Part shown: piece after piece, positions 53,799-61,859 of the stretch | Numbering within the stretch: position 1 is the first letter of the stretch | How the letters are laid out: every line of letters begins with the position of its first letter | DNA from: Clostridia bacterium | GTDB lineage: Bacteria > Bacillota > Clostridia > Christensenellales > Borkfalkiaceae | Length of the DNA: 64,000 nucleotides | Assembly (NCBI GenBank): GCA_017558825.1 | Contig: JAFYTO010000010.1 | Location: 1 to 64,000 of the forward strand | Reading direction: 5' to 3' | Notes under the pieces: model-generated | Seen by the model: only the letters and a program-made list of their open reading frames with translations | Databases searched by the model: none | What the model was told of the DNA's origin: nothing | Made by a program: the position numbers and the translations under genes

Positions 53799-53827
53799 TT
53801 GCTAAAAGTTTTTAAATGTGTTACACT
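53799..53827 (+). promoter_or_regulatory. Promoter of the small ORF-mgtE transcript
   Basis: TTGCTA (53799-53804), 17 nt, TACACT (53822-53827). The predicted start near 53834 is at the ribosome binding site of the small ORF. Confidence 0.6.
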
Positions 53828-53845
53828 TTAAAAAAGGAGAAAATT

Positions 53846-53950
53846 ATGTCAACAGAAGGTAATCCGCGAAGTACGCAATTTATTGCAAGCGTATTAGCAG
53901 CAGTTAAACAAATTAAGAAGCAAAATATTTACGCTCCGCTTTTGTTTTAG
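53846..53950 (+). CDS. 34-residue ORF in the mgtE leader
   Basis: STEGNPRSTQFIASVLAA, then KKQN and an ending APLLF before TAG. AAGGAG lies 6 nt before ATG and a promoter just upstream, so it is probably translated. I recognise no family. Placed 112 nt before mgtE and followed by GC-rich hairpins, it may be a leader peptide that couples ribosome pausing to magnesium transporter expression (inference). Confidence 0.5.
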   Translation: MSTEGNPRSTQFIASVLAAVKQIKKQNIYAPLLF

Positions 53951-54050
53951 CGTGCCTTTTTTAGCGCGCTATATACACGCGCGCATCTATATATAATAGT
54001 CTGTGTGCCTCGGTGCGTAAAAGCATAGGGGCATTTTTTAATGCCGTTTA
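53951..54050 (+). promoter_or_regulatory. Structured segment between the small ORF and mgtE
   Basis: Contains a GCGCG-rich inverted repeat (about 53964-53984) and a GGCAT/ATGCC hairpin (about 54030-54045) just ahead of the mgtE ribosome binding site. It does not show the conserved M-box riboswitch blocks. Confidence 0.45.
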
Positions 54051-54062
54051 GTGAGGTGTAAA

Positions 54063-55490
54063 ATGGACGAAAAAGAAATGAACGTTGAAAAAGAAGTTCA
54101 ACTTTTAGAAAAACGCGATTATACTGAAGAGTTATTACTTATTGTTAAAGGTGATGACACGCAAGAAGTTAAACGCGAAAAATTAGGCGAATATCACGAT
54201 AACGATATTGCGGAAATTATTCCGCTTCTTTCCGAAGAAGAAAGAAAAATATTGTATAAAATTTTAGGCAACGAGGCTGTTTCAGACGTTTTTGCATACT
54301 TAGATGACGTTGAAGATTATTTGGCTGAACTTGACAACGAAAAAGTTGCAGACATTATCGAGTCAATGGACGTTGACGATGCTATTGACGTTTTAGAAGA
54401 ATTAACCGAAGAGCAAAGAAACGAACTTTTACCTTTAATTGAGCCGGAAACTCAAAAGGACATTGAACTCATTACTTCTTATGAAGAAGATGAGATTGGT
54501 AGCCGCATGACTACCAACTACATTACCATTAAAAAGTCTTTTACTATTAAAGAGGCTATGAGTTCAGTTATTAAGCAAGCGGCTGACAATGATAACATTA
54601 CCACTATTTACACGCTTGATGACGACGATACGTTTTACGGTGCTATTGAACTACGCGACCTTGTTATTGCGCGTAACACTACCCCGCTTGAAGATATAAT
54701 TTTGACAAACTATCCATTCCTTTACGACAATGAAAAGATTGCCGACTGTATTGAAAGTTTAAAAGATTATTCAGAAGATTCCATTCCCGTATTAAACAGC
54801 CAAAAGCAAATTATTGGTGTTATTACCGCATCAGACATAGTAGAAGCCGTTGATGAAGAAATGAGTGACGACTATGCTAAGTTTGCAGGTTTAACAAGTG
54901 AAGAAGATTTAGACGAGCCCGTTGTAAAAAGTATTAGAAAACGTATACCGTGGCTTATAACACTTTTAGTTTTAGGCGTTTTAGTTGCTTCAGTTATACA
55001 AGCTTTTCAAAATCTACTTCCAATATCACTTTTAATTCTTTACACTTTCCAAAGCTTAATACTTGGTATGAGCGGTAACTCTGGAACTCAAAGCCTTGCA
55101 GTAACTATACGCGTTGTTAGTAACGAAACTCTTTCACTAAAAGAAAGATATAAGTTTGTGTTTAAAGAAATGCGTGTTGGCGCTTGTAACGGTCTTTTAA
55201 TAGGAACGGTTGCTTTTATTTTAATTGGCGTTTACCTTCAAGTGTTTGAAATAGGCTTTGTACAAAGCGTTGGCATTTCAGGCTTTATGATTTCAGCTTG
55301 TATAGGTGCATCACTCTTTATTGCAATGCTTATTGCAAGTTTAGTTGGTACGCTTACTCCACTTTTGTTTAAACGAATTGGTATTGACCCTGCAGTTGCA
55401 TCTGGCCCACTTATTACAACGGTTAACGACTTCGTTGCAGTTTGCGTTTACTACGGCGTATCGTTCTTACTGCTTGTTCCACTACTTTAA
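54063..55490 (+). CDS. mgtE: Magnesium transporter MgtE
   Basis: 475 residues from ATG 54063 (a GTG 12 bases earlier is possible). The N-terminal acidic helical domain, two CBS domains (about 130-270) and five membrane helices (about 295-475) are in the usual order. GNSGTQSLAVTIR in TM2 and the acidic pore residue near GIDPAVASGP are conserved. The cytoplasmic domains sense magnesium and close the channel. GAGGTG precedes the start. Confidence 0.95.
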   Translation: MDEKEMNVEKEVQLLEKRDYTEELLLIVKGDDTQEVKREKLGEYHDNDIAEIIPLLSEEERKILYKILGNEAVSDVFAYLDDVEDYLAELDNEKVADIIESMDVDDAIDVLEELTEEQRNELLPLIEPETQKDIELITSYEEDEIGSRMTTNYITIKKSFTIKEAMSSVIKQAADNDNITTIYTLDDDDTFYGAIELRDLVIARNTTPLEDIILTNYPFLYDNEKIADCIESLKDYSEDSIPVLNSQKQIIGVITASDIVEAVDEEMSDDYAKFAGLTSEEDLDEPVVKSIRKRIPWLITLLVLGVLVASVIQAFQNLLPISLLILYTFQSLILGMSGNSGTQSLAVTIRVVSNETLSLKERYKFVFKEMRVGACNGLLIGTVAFILIGVYLQVFEIGFVQSVGISGFMISACIGASLFIAMLIASLVGTLTPLLFKRIGIDPAVASGPLITTVNDFVAVCVYYGVSFLLLVPLL

Positions 55491-55498
55491 CTAAAAAT

Positions 55499-55522
55499 AA
55501 ACTCGGCTAAAAAGCCGAGTTT
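55499..55522 (+). terminator. CTCGGC-type terminator, copy 3
   Basis: Perfect stem, AAAA loop, long T-run; after mgtE. Confidence 0.88.
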
Positions 55523-55549
55523 TTATTTTTTTATTTTTTTAATTTTCTA

Positions 55550-55578
55550 TTGAAACGGCTTTTTTAATATGCTAAAAT
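55550..55578 (+). promoter_or_regulatory. Promoter of the GH20-like gene
   Basis: TTGAAA (55550-55555), 17 nt ending TATGC, TAAAAT (55573-55578). Confidence 0.75.
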
Positions 55579-55604
55579 GTTAGAGGTTACAAGGAGTTTT
55601 TATT

Positions 55605-56657
55605 ATGAAAATTTTTGGCTATCATTTTAGGGCGGAAAACGAACAAGGGCTTATTGACAACGTTGAAGGCGCAATTAAACACCTTGCACCCCTTGGCTTA
55701 ACACATCTTATAATTGAAATTAACAATTGTTTTAAATTTAAAGGCCACCCTGAAATTAGCGCATCAAATATTACTGCGGAAACACTTTCTACTTGTTGCG
55801 ACAAATTAAGAAAGGCTAATATTGAGCCTATCCCACTATACAACTGCGTAGGGCATCAAGGCTGGAATAAAAGAAATTCGCTACTAAAAGCCTACCCTGA
55901 ATTTGATGAAACACCAGATATTCCAGACGAAAACCTTATTGCAAAAGTCCACGAACGCGTAGGACATAAATGGCTTACAACCTACACTCCCGCTTGGTGC
56001 TGTAACGAGCCAAAGGTTTATGACGTGGTTCTTCCTGCCATTCAAGAACTTGTTAACGCCACCAAATGTAAAACCGTACACCTTGGTATGGACGAAATAT
56101 TTTTATTTGGTCAATGCGAGCGTTGTAAAGGTTTAGACCCTGCCAATCTTTTTAGCAATAGCCTTATTAAATTTTACAACTACTTTAAACAAAAAGGCAT
56201 AAAAGTAATGATTTGGGGCGACCGCTTACTTGACGCTACTAAACTTTTGGGCGAAGTCGGGCCACACCGCGCAAGGTATGAAAAAGACTTTGAAAACGTT
56301 GGCACTGCTAAATGTATTGATAAACTTCCAAAAGATATAATTATTTGCGATTGGCATTATAAATTAGAAGAAACTTACCCGTCCGCTAACGAACTTTTAA
56401 GCCACGGCTATGAAGTTTGGCCGTCTTGCTGGGCAGATGGTGACGCTGCCGAAGCATTTTGGAATTACACGCTTAAAACGGCAACAGAGTTAGATAGAAA
56501 AGATTTACTACCCGGCATGCTTGTAACGGGCTGGGGAATACGCCCTTTAAATACATTATTTAATAGCAAAGAAGAAGATTTAATTGAAAGAGAAGTTTTA
56601 ATTTTAAAAACTTTTAAACGCGTTGCAAAACTAATGAAAGAATATAAATTAAATTAA
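55605..56657 (+). CDS. Family 20-like glycoside hydrolase (beta-N-acetylhexosaminidase type)
   Basis: 350 residues, a single TIM barrel without the N-terminal domain of most GH20 enzymes. The Asp-Glu catalytic pair is in HLGMDEIFLFG (about residue 163-164), and WPSCWADG and TGWG are further conserved barrel-end blocks. No signal peptide, so a cytoplasmic hexosaminidase acting on imported sugars. Residues for substrate choice are not obvious, and an inverting or non-hydrolytic role is possible. AAGGAG precedes ATG. Confidence 0.75.
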   Translation: MKIFGYHFRAENEQGLIDNVEGAIKHLAPLGLTHLIIEINNCFKFKGHPEISASNITAETLSTCCDKLRKANIEPIPLYNCVGHQGWNKRNSLLKAYPEFDETPDIPDENLIAKVHERVGHKWLTTYTPAWCCNEPKVYDVVLPAIQELVNATKCKTVHLGMDEIFLFGQCERCKGLDPANLFSNSLIKFYNYFKQKGIKVMIWGDRLLDATKLLGEVGPHRARYEKDFENVGTAKCIDKLPKDIIICDWHYKLEETYPSANELLSHGYEVWPSCWADGDAAEAFWNYTLKTATELDRKDLLPGMLVTGWGIRPLNTLFNSKEEDLIEREVLILKTFKRVAKLMKEYKLN

Positions 56658-56658
56658 A

Positions 56659-56683
56659 AAACTCGGCTTTAGTTGCCGAGTTT
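56659..56683. terminator. CTCGGC-type terminator, copy 4
   Basis: 9-bp stem, 7-nt loop, T-run; between converging GH20-like and LRR genes. Confidence 0.87.
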
Positions 56684-56687
56684 TTTA

Positions 56688-58331
56688 CTATAAAACAATG
56701 TCGCCGTCTATGCAAATAATTCTTTCTAATGATGATTTTTCTTTCCAATCATCACTCTTTTCTATTGCATTCCACTCTTCTATTGTTCCGTTAAATATTA
56801 AATCTTTAAGAAACGAACAGTTTTCAAAAACGCAATCTCCCAATCTTTTAACCCCTTTTGGAATTATTACGCGATTTAATTTAAAGCAATTAATAAACGC
56901 TTTACTACCTATACTTATTACGCTACTTGGCAATTCTAATTCTACGATTTGAGAGCAACCGGAAAAAGCCGAGGAGCCAATAAATTTACAATGTTGATTT
57001 ATTGTTATGCTAACTGTAGAGCTTTCCACACTAGCTAAATATAAATAGGCTAAATAATTAGAGCTTACGCCTAAATATTTTTGACCGCTAATAACGTTAT
57101 ACTCTAAACTATAACATTCATCAAACGCATAATCGCCTATATAGGCAACGTTTTCTGGTAAATATATTTTGGCAAGCGAATTACAATTGTAAAAAGCATT
57201 TTTTCCTATACTTGTTATACTGTCGGGAATAAACACTTGTTCAAGCTTGTTGCAATTATAAAAAGCTTCGTCTGCAATACTAGTAACAGGGTAATTAGAG
57301 CCATAATACATTTCTTCATTTGATATTTCTGCTGTTTTAATTGCAGTGTTGGCTTTTATAACTTGCCAAAAACCATCTTTTAGCCTATATCTAACGTCAT
57401 CTGTAGTTCTATATACACAGCCGTCTTCAGCAACGTTAGAATTATTGCAATCCCAAATTACAGGGCAAGCCATATAATTCCAGTCACTATTCCAACCGTT
57501 AGGCTTTTTTTTATGCTGACAAGCAATATCCTCTAAAAAACAGTCCTTAAATGCATATTTTTCTATTTCTAATACACTTTTTGGTAAATATAAGACTTTA
57601 AGTGCAATACAATTTGCAAACGCTTCATCACAAATTTTTGTTACGTTCTTTCCCAATAGTAAACTACTTAGTTTAATGCAATTTTTAAAAGTGTTTTTTT
57701 CAATAACGGATAATCCGTTCCCAATATTCACGTTAGAAACATTTATACAATTTGCAAATGCACCTTCGCCAACAAAAGTTGTTTCATCGTAAATTCTTAT
57801 AGAGTCTAGTTTTTCACAATTTTCAAAAGCCCCTTTACCAATGCTTTCTGCTCTAATTTCCATATTTTTCAATTGATTACAATTTTTAAACGCATAGTCG
57901 CCAACGGTATTTACGCCTTGATAAATTGCAAAATCTTTTAACGCAGTGTTAGCAAAAGCATAATTTCCTATATTTTTATCTACGCCAACAACAAGATAAA
58001 AACTTTCTAAATTTGAGCAACCGTAAAAAGCTTTATCACCTATTGCTTCTACGTTTTTACCAATTGTTACATGTGTTATAAAATCACAATTCATAAATGC
58101 GGAATCTCTAATTGCGGTTATCTTACGGCCTTTATATTTGCTTCCTATAACAATAAGTTCCTCAACTGCCGTTCCCAAACCGCTTACGGAATAAGTTTTT
58201 CCATCATCATTCAAAACGTATTCTAGCCCCTTAGTAGACTCTTCATCTTGATTGCTACAAGCTGTAATTCCGCCTATACTTAAGCATAATAAAACTGTTG
58301 ATACTAATGCTGAAAATAGTTTTTTTAGCAT
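56688..58331 (-). CDS. BspA-type leucine-rich repeat lipoprotein
   Basis: 547 residues. A signal peptide ends in GITAC, with Cys25 lipidated, so it is on the cell surface. At least twelve LRR_5 repeats of the pattern I...AF..C..L..V.IG..V..I fill both halves (about 70-275 and 335-520), split by a non-repeat insert (about 280-330). Surface adhesion or binding is the usual role of this family. Monocistronic with an extended -10 promoter. Confidence 0.9.
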   Translation of the reverse strand: MLKKLFSALVSTVLLCLSIGGITACSNQDEESTKGLEYVLNDDGKTYSVSGLGTAVEELIVIGSKYKGRKITAIRDSAFMNCDFITHVTIGKNVEAIGDKAFYGCSNLESFYLVVGVDKNIGNYAFANTALKDFAIYQGVNTVGDYAFKNCNQLKNMEIRAESIGKGAFENCEKLDSIRIYDETTFVGEGAFANCINVSNVNIGNGLSVIEKNTFKNCIKLSSLLLGKNVTKICDEAFANCIALKVLYLPKSVLEIEKYAFKDCFLEDIACQHKKKPNGWNSDWNYMACPVIWDCNNSNVAEDGCVYRTTDDVRYRLKDGFWQVIKANTAIKTAEISNEEMYYGSNYPVTSIADEAFYNCNKLEQVFIPDSITSIGKNAFYNCNSLAKIYLPENVAYIGDYAFDECYSLEYNVISGQKYLGVSSNYLAYLYLASVESSTVSITINQHCKFIGSSAFSGCSQIVELELPSSVISIGSKAFINCFKLNRVIIPKGVKRLGDCVFENCSFLKDLIFNGTIEEWNAIEKSDDWKEKSSLERIICIDGDIVL

Positions 58332-58363
58332 AATAACCTTTCCTTATATAAATACATATTTTT

Positions 58364-58392
58364 ATTGTAGCATAAAATAACCGGGTTTTCAA
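58364..58392 (-). promoter_or_regulatory. Promoter of the LRR lipoprotein gene
   Basis: Minus strand TTGAAA (58392-58387), 17 nt ending TATGC, TACAAT (58369-58364). Confidence 0.75.
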
Positions 58393-58445
58393 ATATTTTT
58401 TTCGCAAAACAAACGACTGGCATTTCCTCTTATTATATAAACTTA

Positions 58446-58472
58446 AAAACTCGGCTAAGTTAGCCGAGTTTT
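58446..58472. terminator. CTCGGC-type terminator, copy 5
   Basis: Perfect 12-bp stem, 3-nt loop, T-run on the plus strand; ends the DUF4432 gene. Confidence 0.88.
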
Positions 58473-58476
58473 ATTT

Positions 58477-59496
58477 TTACTTAAATTTCTTTTCAAAATT
58501 TTTAATTTCTTCTTCGCCGTCTAAAACGCCAAGCGTTACTTCGTAAGTTAAAGTGCCGTAGCCGTCAATTTTAGGTAAAGTGCCGTTTAAACGCTCTTTA
58601 TTTCTACCTAAAATATAACAGTTTGTAGGCTCAATTCCCATAGCGTAGTCGTGCGAAATAAAGTTTTTCCACTCAACAAGATATGGCAAGGTGTCCATTT
58701 TATACTTAACGTACGCACCAAGCTTTAACTCATCGTTAATAAGCGCAACGTAGCCAAACCCGTCACTGTCGGGAGTGGCGGTGTGCAAGTACACTTCTTC
58801 CGTCTTTTCAATATGTGGTGCGGTTACTTTAGAGCAGTCTTCAGGGTGAGTAGCCGTACCTATTACGTCAATAATTTTACCCTCTCCTTTAACCATGCGC
58901 GCGTTAGGCGAAAGTAACGGATATCCAAAATTAAAATGATACATATACATAAATTCTTCTGCCGTTGGCTCTAAATTAACAATTTCATCTTTGAAGGTAA
59001 TTTCTTTGCCGTTTTTAGGAAATTTAATACTGCGTTTGAGTTCTAAATTATGGCCGCAAAATAACGCGTCTTTAACCGTTCCTTTAACCATAACGCCGTT
59101 ATCTAAATAATCAATGCTAACGTTACTGGCGCTCGTCATACCAATTCTACCGTGTTGTGGGTGGTAAACGCCACCGTCCACGTTAGGCTCGCCAACGTTT
59201 GCAAGGCCGCAAGTGTAAAGCATGCCCGCAGGCCAATAATAACTAAACTCGTTTACGCCACCGTTAAAATAATGGTTTGAAACAAGCCCGTTTTTTGTTT
59301 GAAACGCAAAATTTATTCCCTTGTAAGAAAAATCGTAAATATTAAGGCATTGGTCTTCAATGCAAGTTGCAAACAAACCACTATTGTTTTGAAGTTCTAT
59401 TGCTTTTATGCCTTCCGCCATACCGTCACGAAAAGTAATGCGCCTTGCTTTTAAAAGTTGGTCGCTATTACCTACATACGCTTTTTCATTGTTCAT
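58477..59496 (-). CDS. DUF4432/aldose 1-epimerase-like protein
   Basis: 339 residues from ATG 59496, which has AAGGAG 9 nt upstream. Beta-rich galactose-mutarotase-like fold: the segment GLANVGEPNVDGG and the HGRIG motif with a conserved His are typical, and a late MGIEPTN closes the active site. Members act on sugar or sugar acid anomers in isomerase operons. The preceding gene is a fucose/arabinose isomerase-like enzyme, which supports a role in presenting the right anomer. Confidence 0.82.
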   Translation of the reverse strand: MNNEKAYVGNSDQLLKARRITFRDGMAEGIKAIELQNNSGLFATCIEDQCLNIYDFSYKGINFAFQTKNGLVSNHYFNGGVNEFSYYWPAGMLYTCGLANVGEPNVDGGVYHPQHGRIGMTSASNVSIDYLDNGVMVKGTVKDALFCGHNLELKRSIKFPKNGKEITFKDEIVNLEPTAEEFMYMYHFNFGYPLLSPNARMVKGEGKIIDVIGTATHPEDCSKVTAPHIEKTEEVYLHTATPDSDGFGYVALINDELKLGAYVKYKMDTLPYLVEWKNFISHDYAMGIEPTNCYILGRNKERLNGTLPKIDGYGTLTYEVTLGVLDGEEEIKNFEKKFK

Positions 59497-59518
59497 AACT
59501 AAACGCTCCTTAATAAAT

Positions 59519-60853
59519 TTATACTTTTTTAATTCCTTTAAGTTCACAGAATAATTCTATCGCATCAGCGTAGTCGTCAAACACCATAACGTAGTGTTGG
59601 CTCATTACTTCGTTAGCAAAATCTTTGCCAGATTTGTTAAGAAGATGTATTCTAGCGCCTGGGTATGGCGGGCAGTTAATTTCGTGGAAATTATTAATTT
59701 CTTCCGTTCTACCCTTAATTACATGCATCTTAAACCCATCTTTATAGTTAGCTATTCTACCAATCGTAGCAGGCATATCTCCTTTAATACCCGTTGTAAC
59801 CAAAAGACCACTATAAAGCGCAGTGTGACGTTTAATGCAAGGGCGTGCAGCGTTTAAAAAACACCTTGGAGCAAAACCGCAAGCGGCGGAAATAATCGAG
59901 TCGCCTTGGAACGCAAGCACGTCACCGTAAGTAGTGGTGTCGTTAGAAATATAATTCATTACCATTTGAGTAAGTAGCATGTACACGTCACCTTCGCAAG
60001 AAACAGGCATTTCCGCACCAAGTATTGAAAGTGCAACACAAGGCGTAAACCCGTACTCAATAGAAAGTTCGTATTGGCATTTTACGGTAACACCGTCAAG
60101 CTTATGTTCTTCAACAAGGTCACGAAGAGCTAAGTAAAAGGCTATTGTTTTCTCTACGTCAGCCTCAGTAACGTCACTAGAAATGTTCCACTCGTTACGC
60201 ATAGTAGGTTTATATGCCTCTATTCTTTCTTTGCTCATTGATTGCGCTTTGCAAATAAGAGTGTATTGGTCAAGTTGAACTACTTCCGTGCCAAGTAATT
60301 TTTTAATTTTAATATGGTCGCCAAGCCCCGTATACATACCCATAGAAGCATAGCCTATCATACCTATACGCGTGTTTTTAAGACGTTTAATACATTTTGC
60401 AGCACGGTCAAAGTTAAGAATTTGTTTTGTAAGTTCTTCTTCATAATCATTGCCAACAACAAACTTAAACGTGTAACCAAATTCTTCAAACGCTTCCCTT
60501 AATACTGCTGCAACCGCAATAGAGCCAAAAGAAATGTATTCATTTATTTTTTCATCGTAAACGTTATCGTGGCTCCATAAAAGAATAGGCATATTTTCTA
60601 TACCTGCCGCGGAAATTACACGGAGCGCGTTAGGACATTCTATCCAAGATGCAATTAACGCAATGCAATAATCGTAACTTTCAGCGCTTGCAACTTCTAT
60701 AGCGGCATCACAATCATTTAAAGTTATAACGCTTGGCGCGCTAACTACGTCAATTCCAATATCTTTAAGATAGGCAATAGAATTATCAATTTTTTCATTA
60801 AGTTCTTTTTGTGGATATCCAGGGTAACCAAACGGCAATACAAGTACCTTCAT
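59519..60853 (-). CDS. L-fucose/L-arabinose isomerase-like protein
   Basis: 444 residues. The fold of fucose-isomerase relatives is suggested by LLWSHDNVYD, ECPNALRVISAAG and the metal region CQYELSIEYG, then VSCEGDVYMLLTQ with the Glu/Asp ligands and a late His. It probably converts an aldose to a ketose in the cytoplasm. Preferred sugar unknown. Upstream is a perfect palindrome at 60880-60899. Confidence 0.78.
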   Translation of the reverse strand: MKVLVLPFGYPGYPQKELNEKIDNSIAYLKDIGIDVVSAPSVITLNDCDAAIEVASAESYDYCIALIASWIECPNALRVISAAGIENMPILLWSHDNVYDEKINEYISFGSIAVAAVLREAFEEFGYTFKFVVGNDYEEELTKQILNFDRAAKCIKRLKNTRIGMIGYASMGMYTGLGDHIKIKKLLGTEVVQLDQYTLICKAQSMSKERIEAYKPTMRNEWNISSDVTEADVEKTIAFYLALRDLVEEHKLDGVTVKCQYELSIEYGFTPCVALSILGAEMPVSCEGDVYMLLTQMVMNYISNDTTTYGDVLAFQGDSIISAACGFAPRCFLNAARPCIKRHTALYSGLLVTTGIKGDMPATIGRIANYKDGFKMHVIKGRTEEINNFHEINCPPYPGARIHLLNKSGKDFANEVMSQHYVMVFDDYADAIELFCELKGIKKV

Positions 60854-60879
60854 AAAACTTTTTCTCCCTTTTAAAAGTT

Positions 60880-60899
60880 ATTAATGCTAAAGCATTAAT
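60880..60899 (-). promoter_or_regulatory. Palindrome before the isomerase operon
   Basis: Perfect 8-bp arms ATTAATGC/GCATTAAT with TAAA between them, in the 5' leader of the isomerase gene. Operator or hairpin. A candidate -10 TACAAT lies 15 nt further upstream with a weak -35. Confidence 0.5.
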
Positions 60900-61005
60900 T
60901 TTATATATTTATTGTAACACTACTAAATGCTGTTTTCTACTTAATATGTGATATAATTATTGTGCTATTGTGATATTTTAGCTTAAAAATAGCGTTTAAT
61001 ATAAT

Positions 61006-61035
61006 AAAAACTCGGCTTTATTAAGCCGAGTTTTT
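61006..61035. terminator. CTCGGC-type terminator, copy 6, overlapping a gene end
   Basis: 13-bp stem with TATT loop and T-runs both ways. On the minus strand its left arm supplies the last codons (Asn-Ser-Ala-stop) of the SLOG-like gene. Confidence 0.88.
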
Positions 61036-61509
61036 ATTTTCACTATACAAGTTTAAAGTTTTTTTGCTTTTCTTTAAGGCATATTCATACGCCATACACG
61101 TTCCACTTTTCGTTTTCTTATTTGGCAAATAGTTGGCATTATAATAGAATAAGCAAACGTCACTTTTATCTATCATAAACTTATCCCTTCTAATATAACT
61201 AAAAGTGTTTGACAGTAGTTTTTTGCTATAAAAATAACTGTCTTCGTAAAAATTTTTAAGGTGATTATAATACTCGTTGCTTATAATAGGATACTCTGCT
61301 CTAACGTAAATTCGCTTAATATTAGGAAAGCGCGTCTTTAGACCCGATATTACGTCGTAACAAAAATACGTGAATTGGCTTGCACTTCCAAACAAAAAAG
61401 TTGTAACGTTCTCTTTTTCTATTAAATTCACCACGTTTTTTTCTACTAATTCAAAAAGTATTTTTGACTCTTTAATAGTTCTATGACCTATTACACAACA
61501 AATTTTCAT
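61021..61509 (-). CDS. SLOG/DUF1273-like Rossmann protein
   Basis: 162 residues. A start of MKICCVIGHR, a GSASQFTY glycine-containing loop, and an ending GTCMAYEYALKK recall SLOG/DprA-like nucleotide-binding proteins (DUF1273 type), in which relatives bind nucleotides or nucleic acid bases. No other domain. Transcribed from a perfect-consensus promoter interrupted by a palindrome, opposite a small XRE repressor. The stop lies in a repeated terminator. Function unknown; a regulated nucleotide sensor or stress module is plausible. Confidence 0.65.
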   Translation of the reverse strand: MKICCVIGHRTIKESKILFELVEKNVVNLIEKENVTTFLFGSASQFTYFCYDVISGLKTRFPNIKRIYVRAEYPIISNEYYNHLKNFYEDSYFYSKKLLSNTFSYIRRDKFMIDKSDVCLFYYNANYLPNKKTKSGTCMAYEYALKKSKKTLNLYSENKNSA

Positions 61510-61541
61510 AGTTTTTTACTAAAATTTAATTTTATATACAT

Positions 61542-61598
61542 ATTATAGTTAGGCATTGCCTAATTGTCAAGCAATAATTAGGCATTACCTAATATAAT
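61542..61598. promoter_or_regulatory. Divergent promoter with two palindromic operators
   Basis: Minus strand: TTGACA (61570-61565), 17 nt, TATAAT (61547-61542), consensus at every base. O1 TTAGGCATTGCCTAA (61549-61563) fills the spacer and is a perfect palindrome. O2 (61578-61592) differs by one base and touches TATAAT (61593-61598) on the plus strand, which drives the XRE gene from a message that starts at its ATG. Confidence 0.85.
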
Positions 61599-61604
61599 TG
61601 TATT

Positions 61605-61823
61605 ATGAATAAAAGTTTAGATTTAATTATAACGGAAAATTTGAAAAAAGAAATTGAGCAGTCTGGCTTAAAGAAAAGCGAAATTGCAAGCGCCATTGGC
61701 GTTTCAAAAGCAACTGTTTCGCAATATCTTTCGGGCAGAGCGCAACCAACGCTTGCAACGTTTTCTAAATTATGCACAGTTTTAGACTGCTCGGCAGATG
61801 ATATTTTAAATATTGGCAAATAG
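61605..61823 (+). CDS. Small XRE-family repressor
   Basis: 72 residues, a single HTH_3 domain: KKSEIASAIGVSKATVSQYL and RAQPTLATFSKLCTVLDC. There is no sensor or dimerisation tail. TATAAT lies 7 nt before its ATG with no Shine-Dalgarno sequence, so the message is probably leaderless. By position it binds O1 and O2, repressing the SLOG-like gene and itself. Confidence 0.88.
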   Translation: MNKSLDLIITENLKKEIEQSGLKKSEIASAIGVSKATVSQYLSGRAQPTLATFSKLCTVLDCSADDILNIGK

Positions 61824-61850
61824 AAAAACTCGGCTTTATTAAGCCGAGTT
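61824..61850. terminator. CTCGGC-type terminator, copy 7
   Basis: 27 nt identical to positions 61006-61032, one base after the XRE stop codon. Ends the XRE gene and the converging aminotransferase. Confidence 0.85.
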
Positions 61851-61859
61851 AATTTATTG

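Noticed and set aside
53828..54062. M-box riboswitch before mgtE
   Set aside because: The conserved M-box blocks are not present; a small ORF and unrelated hairpins occupy the space.
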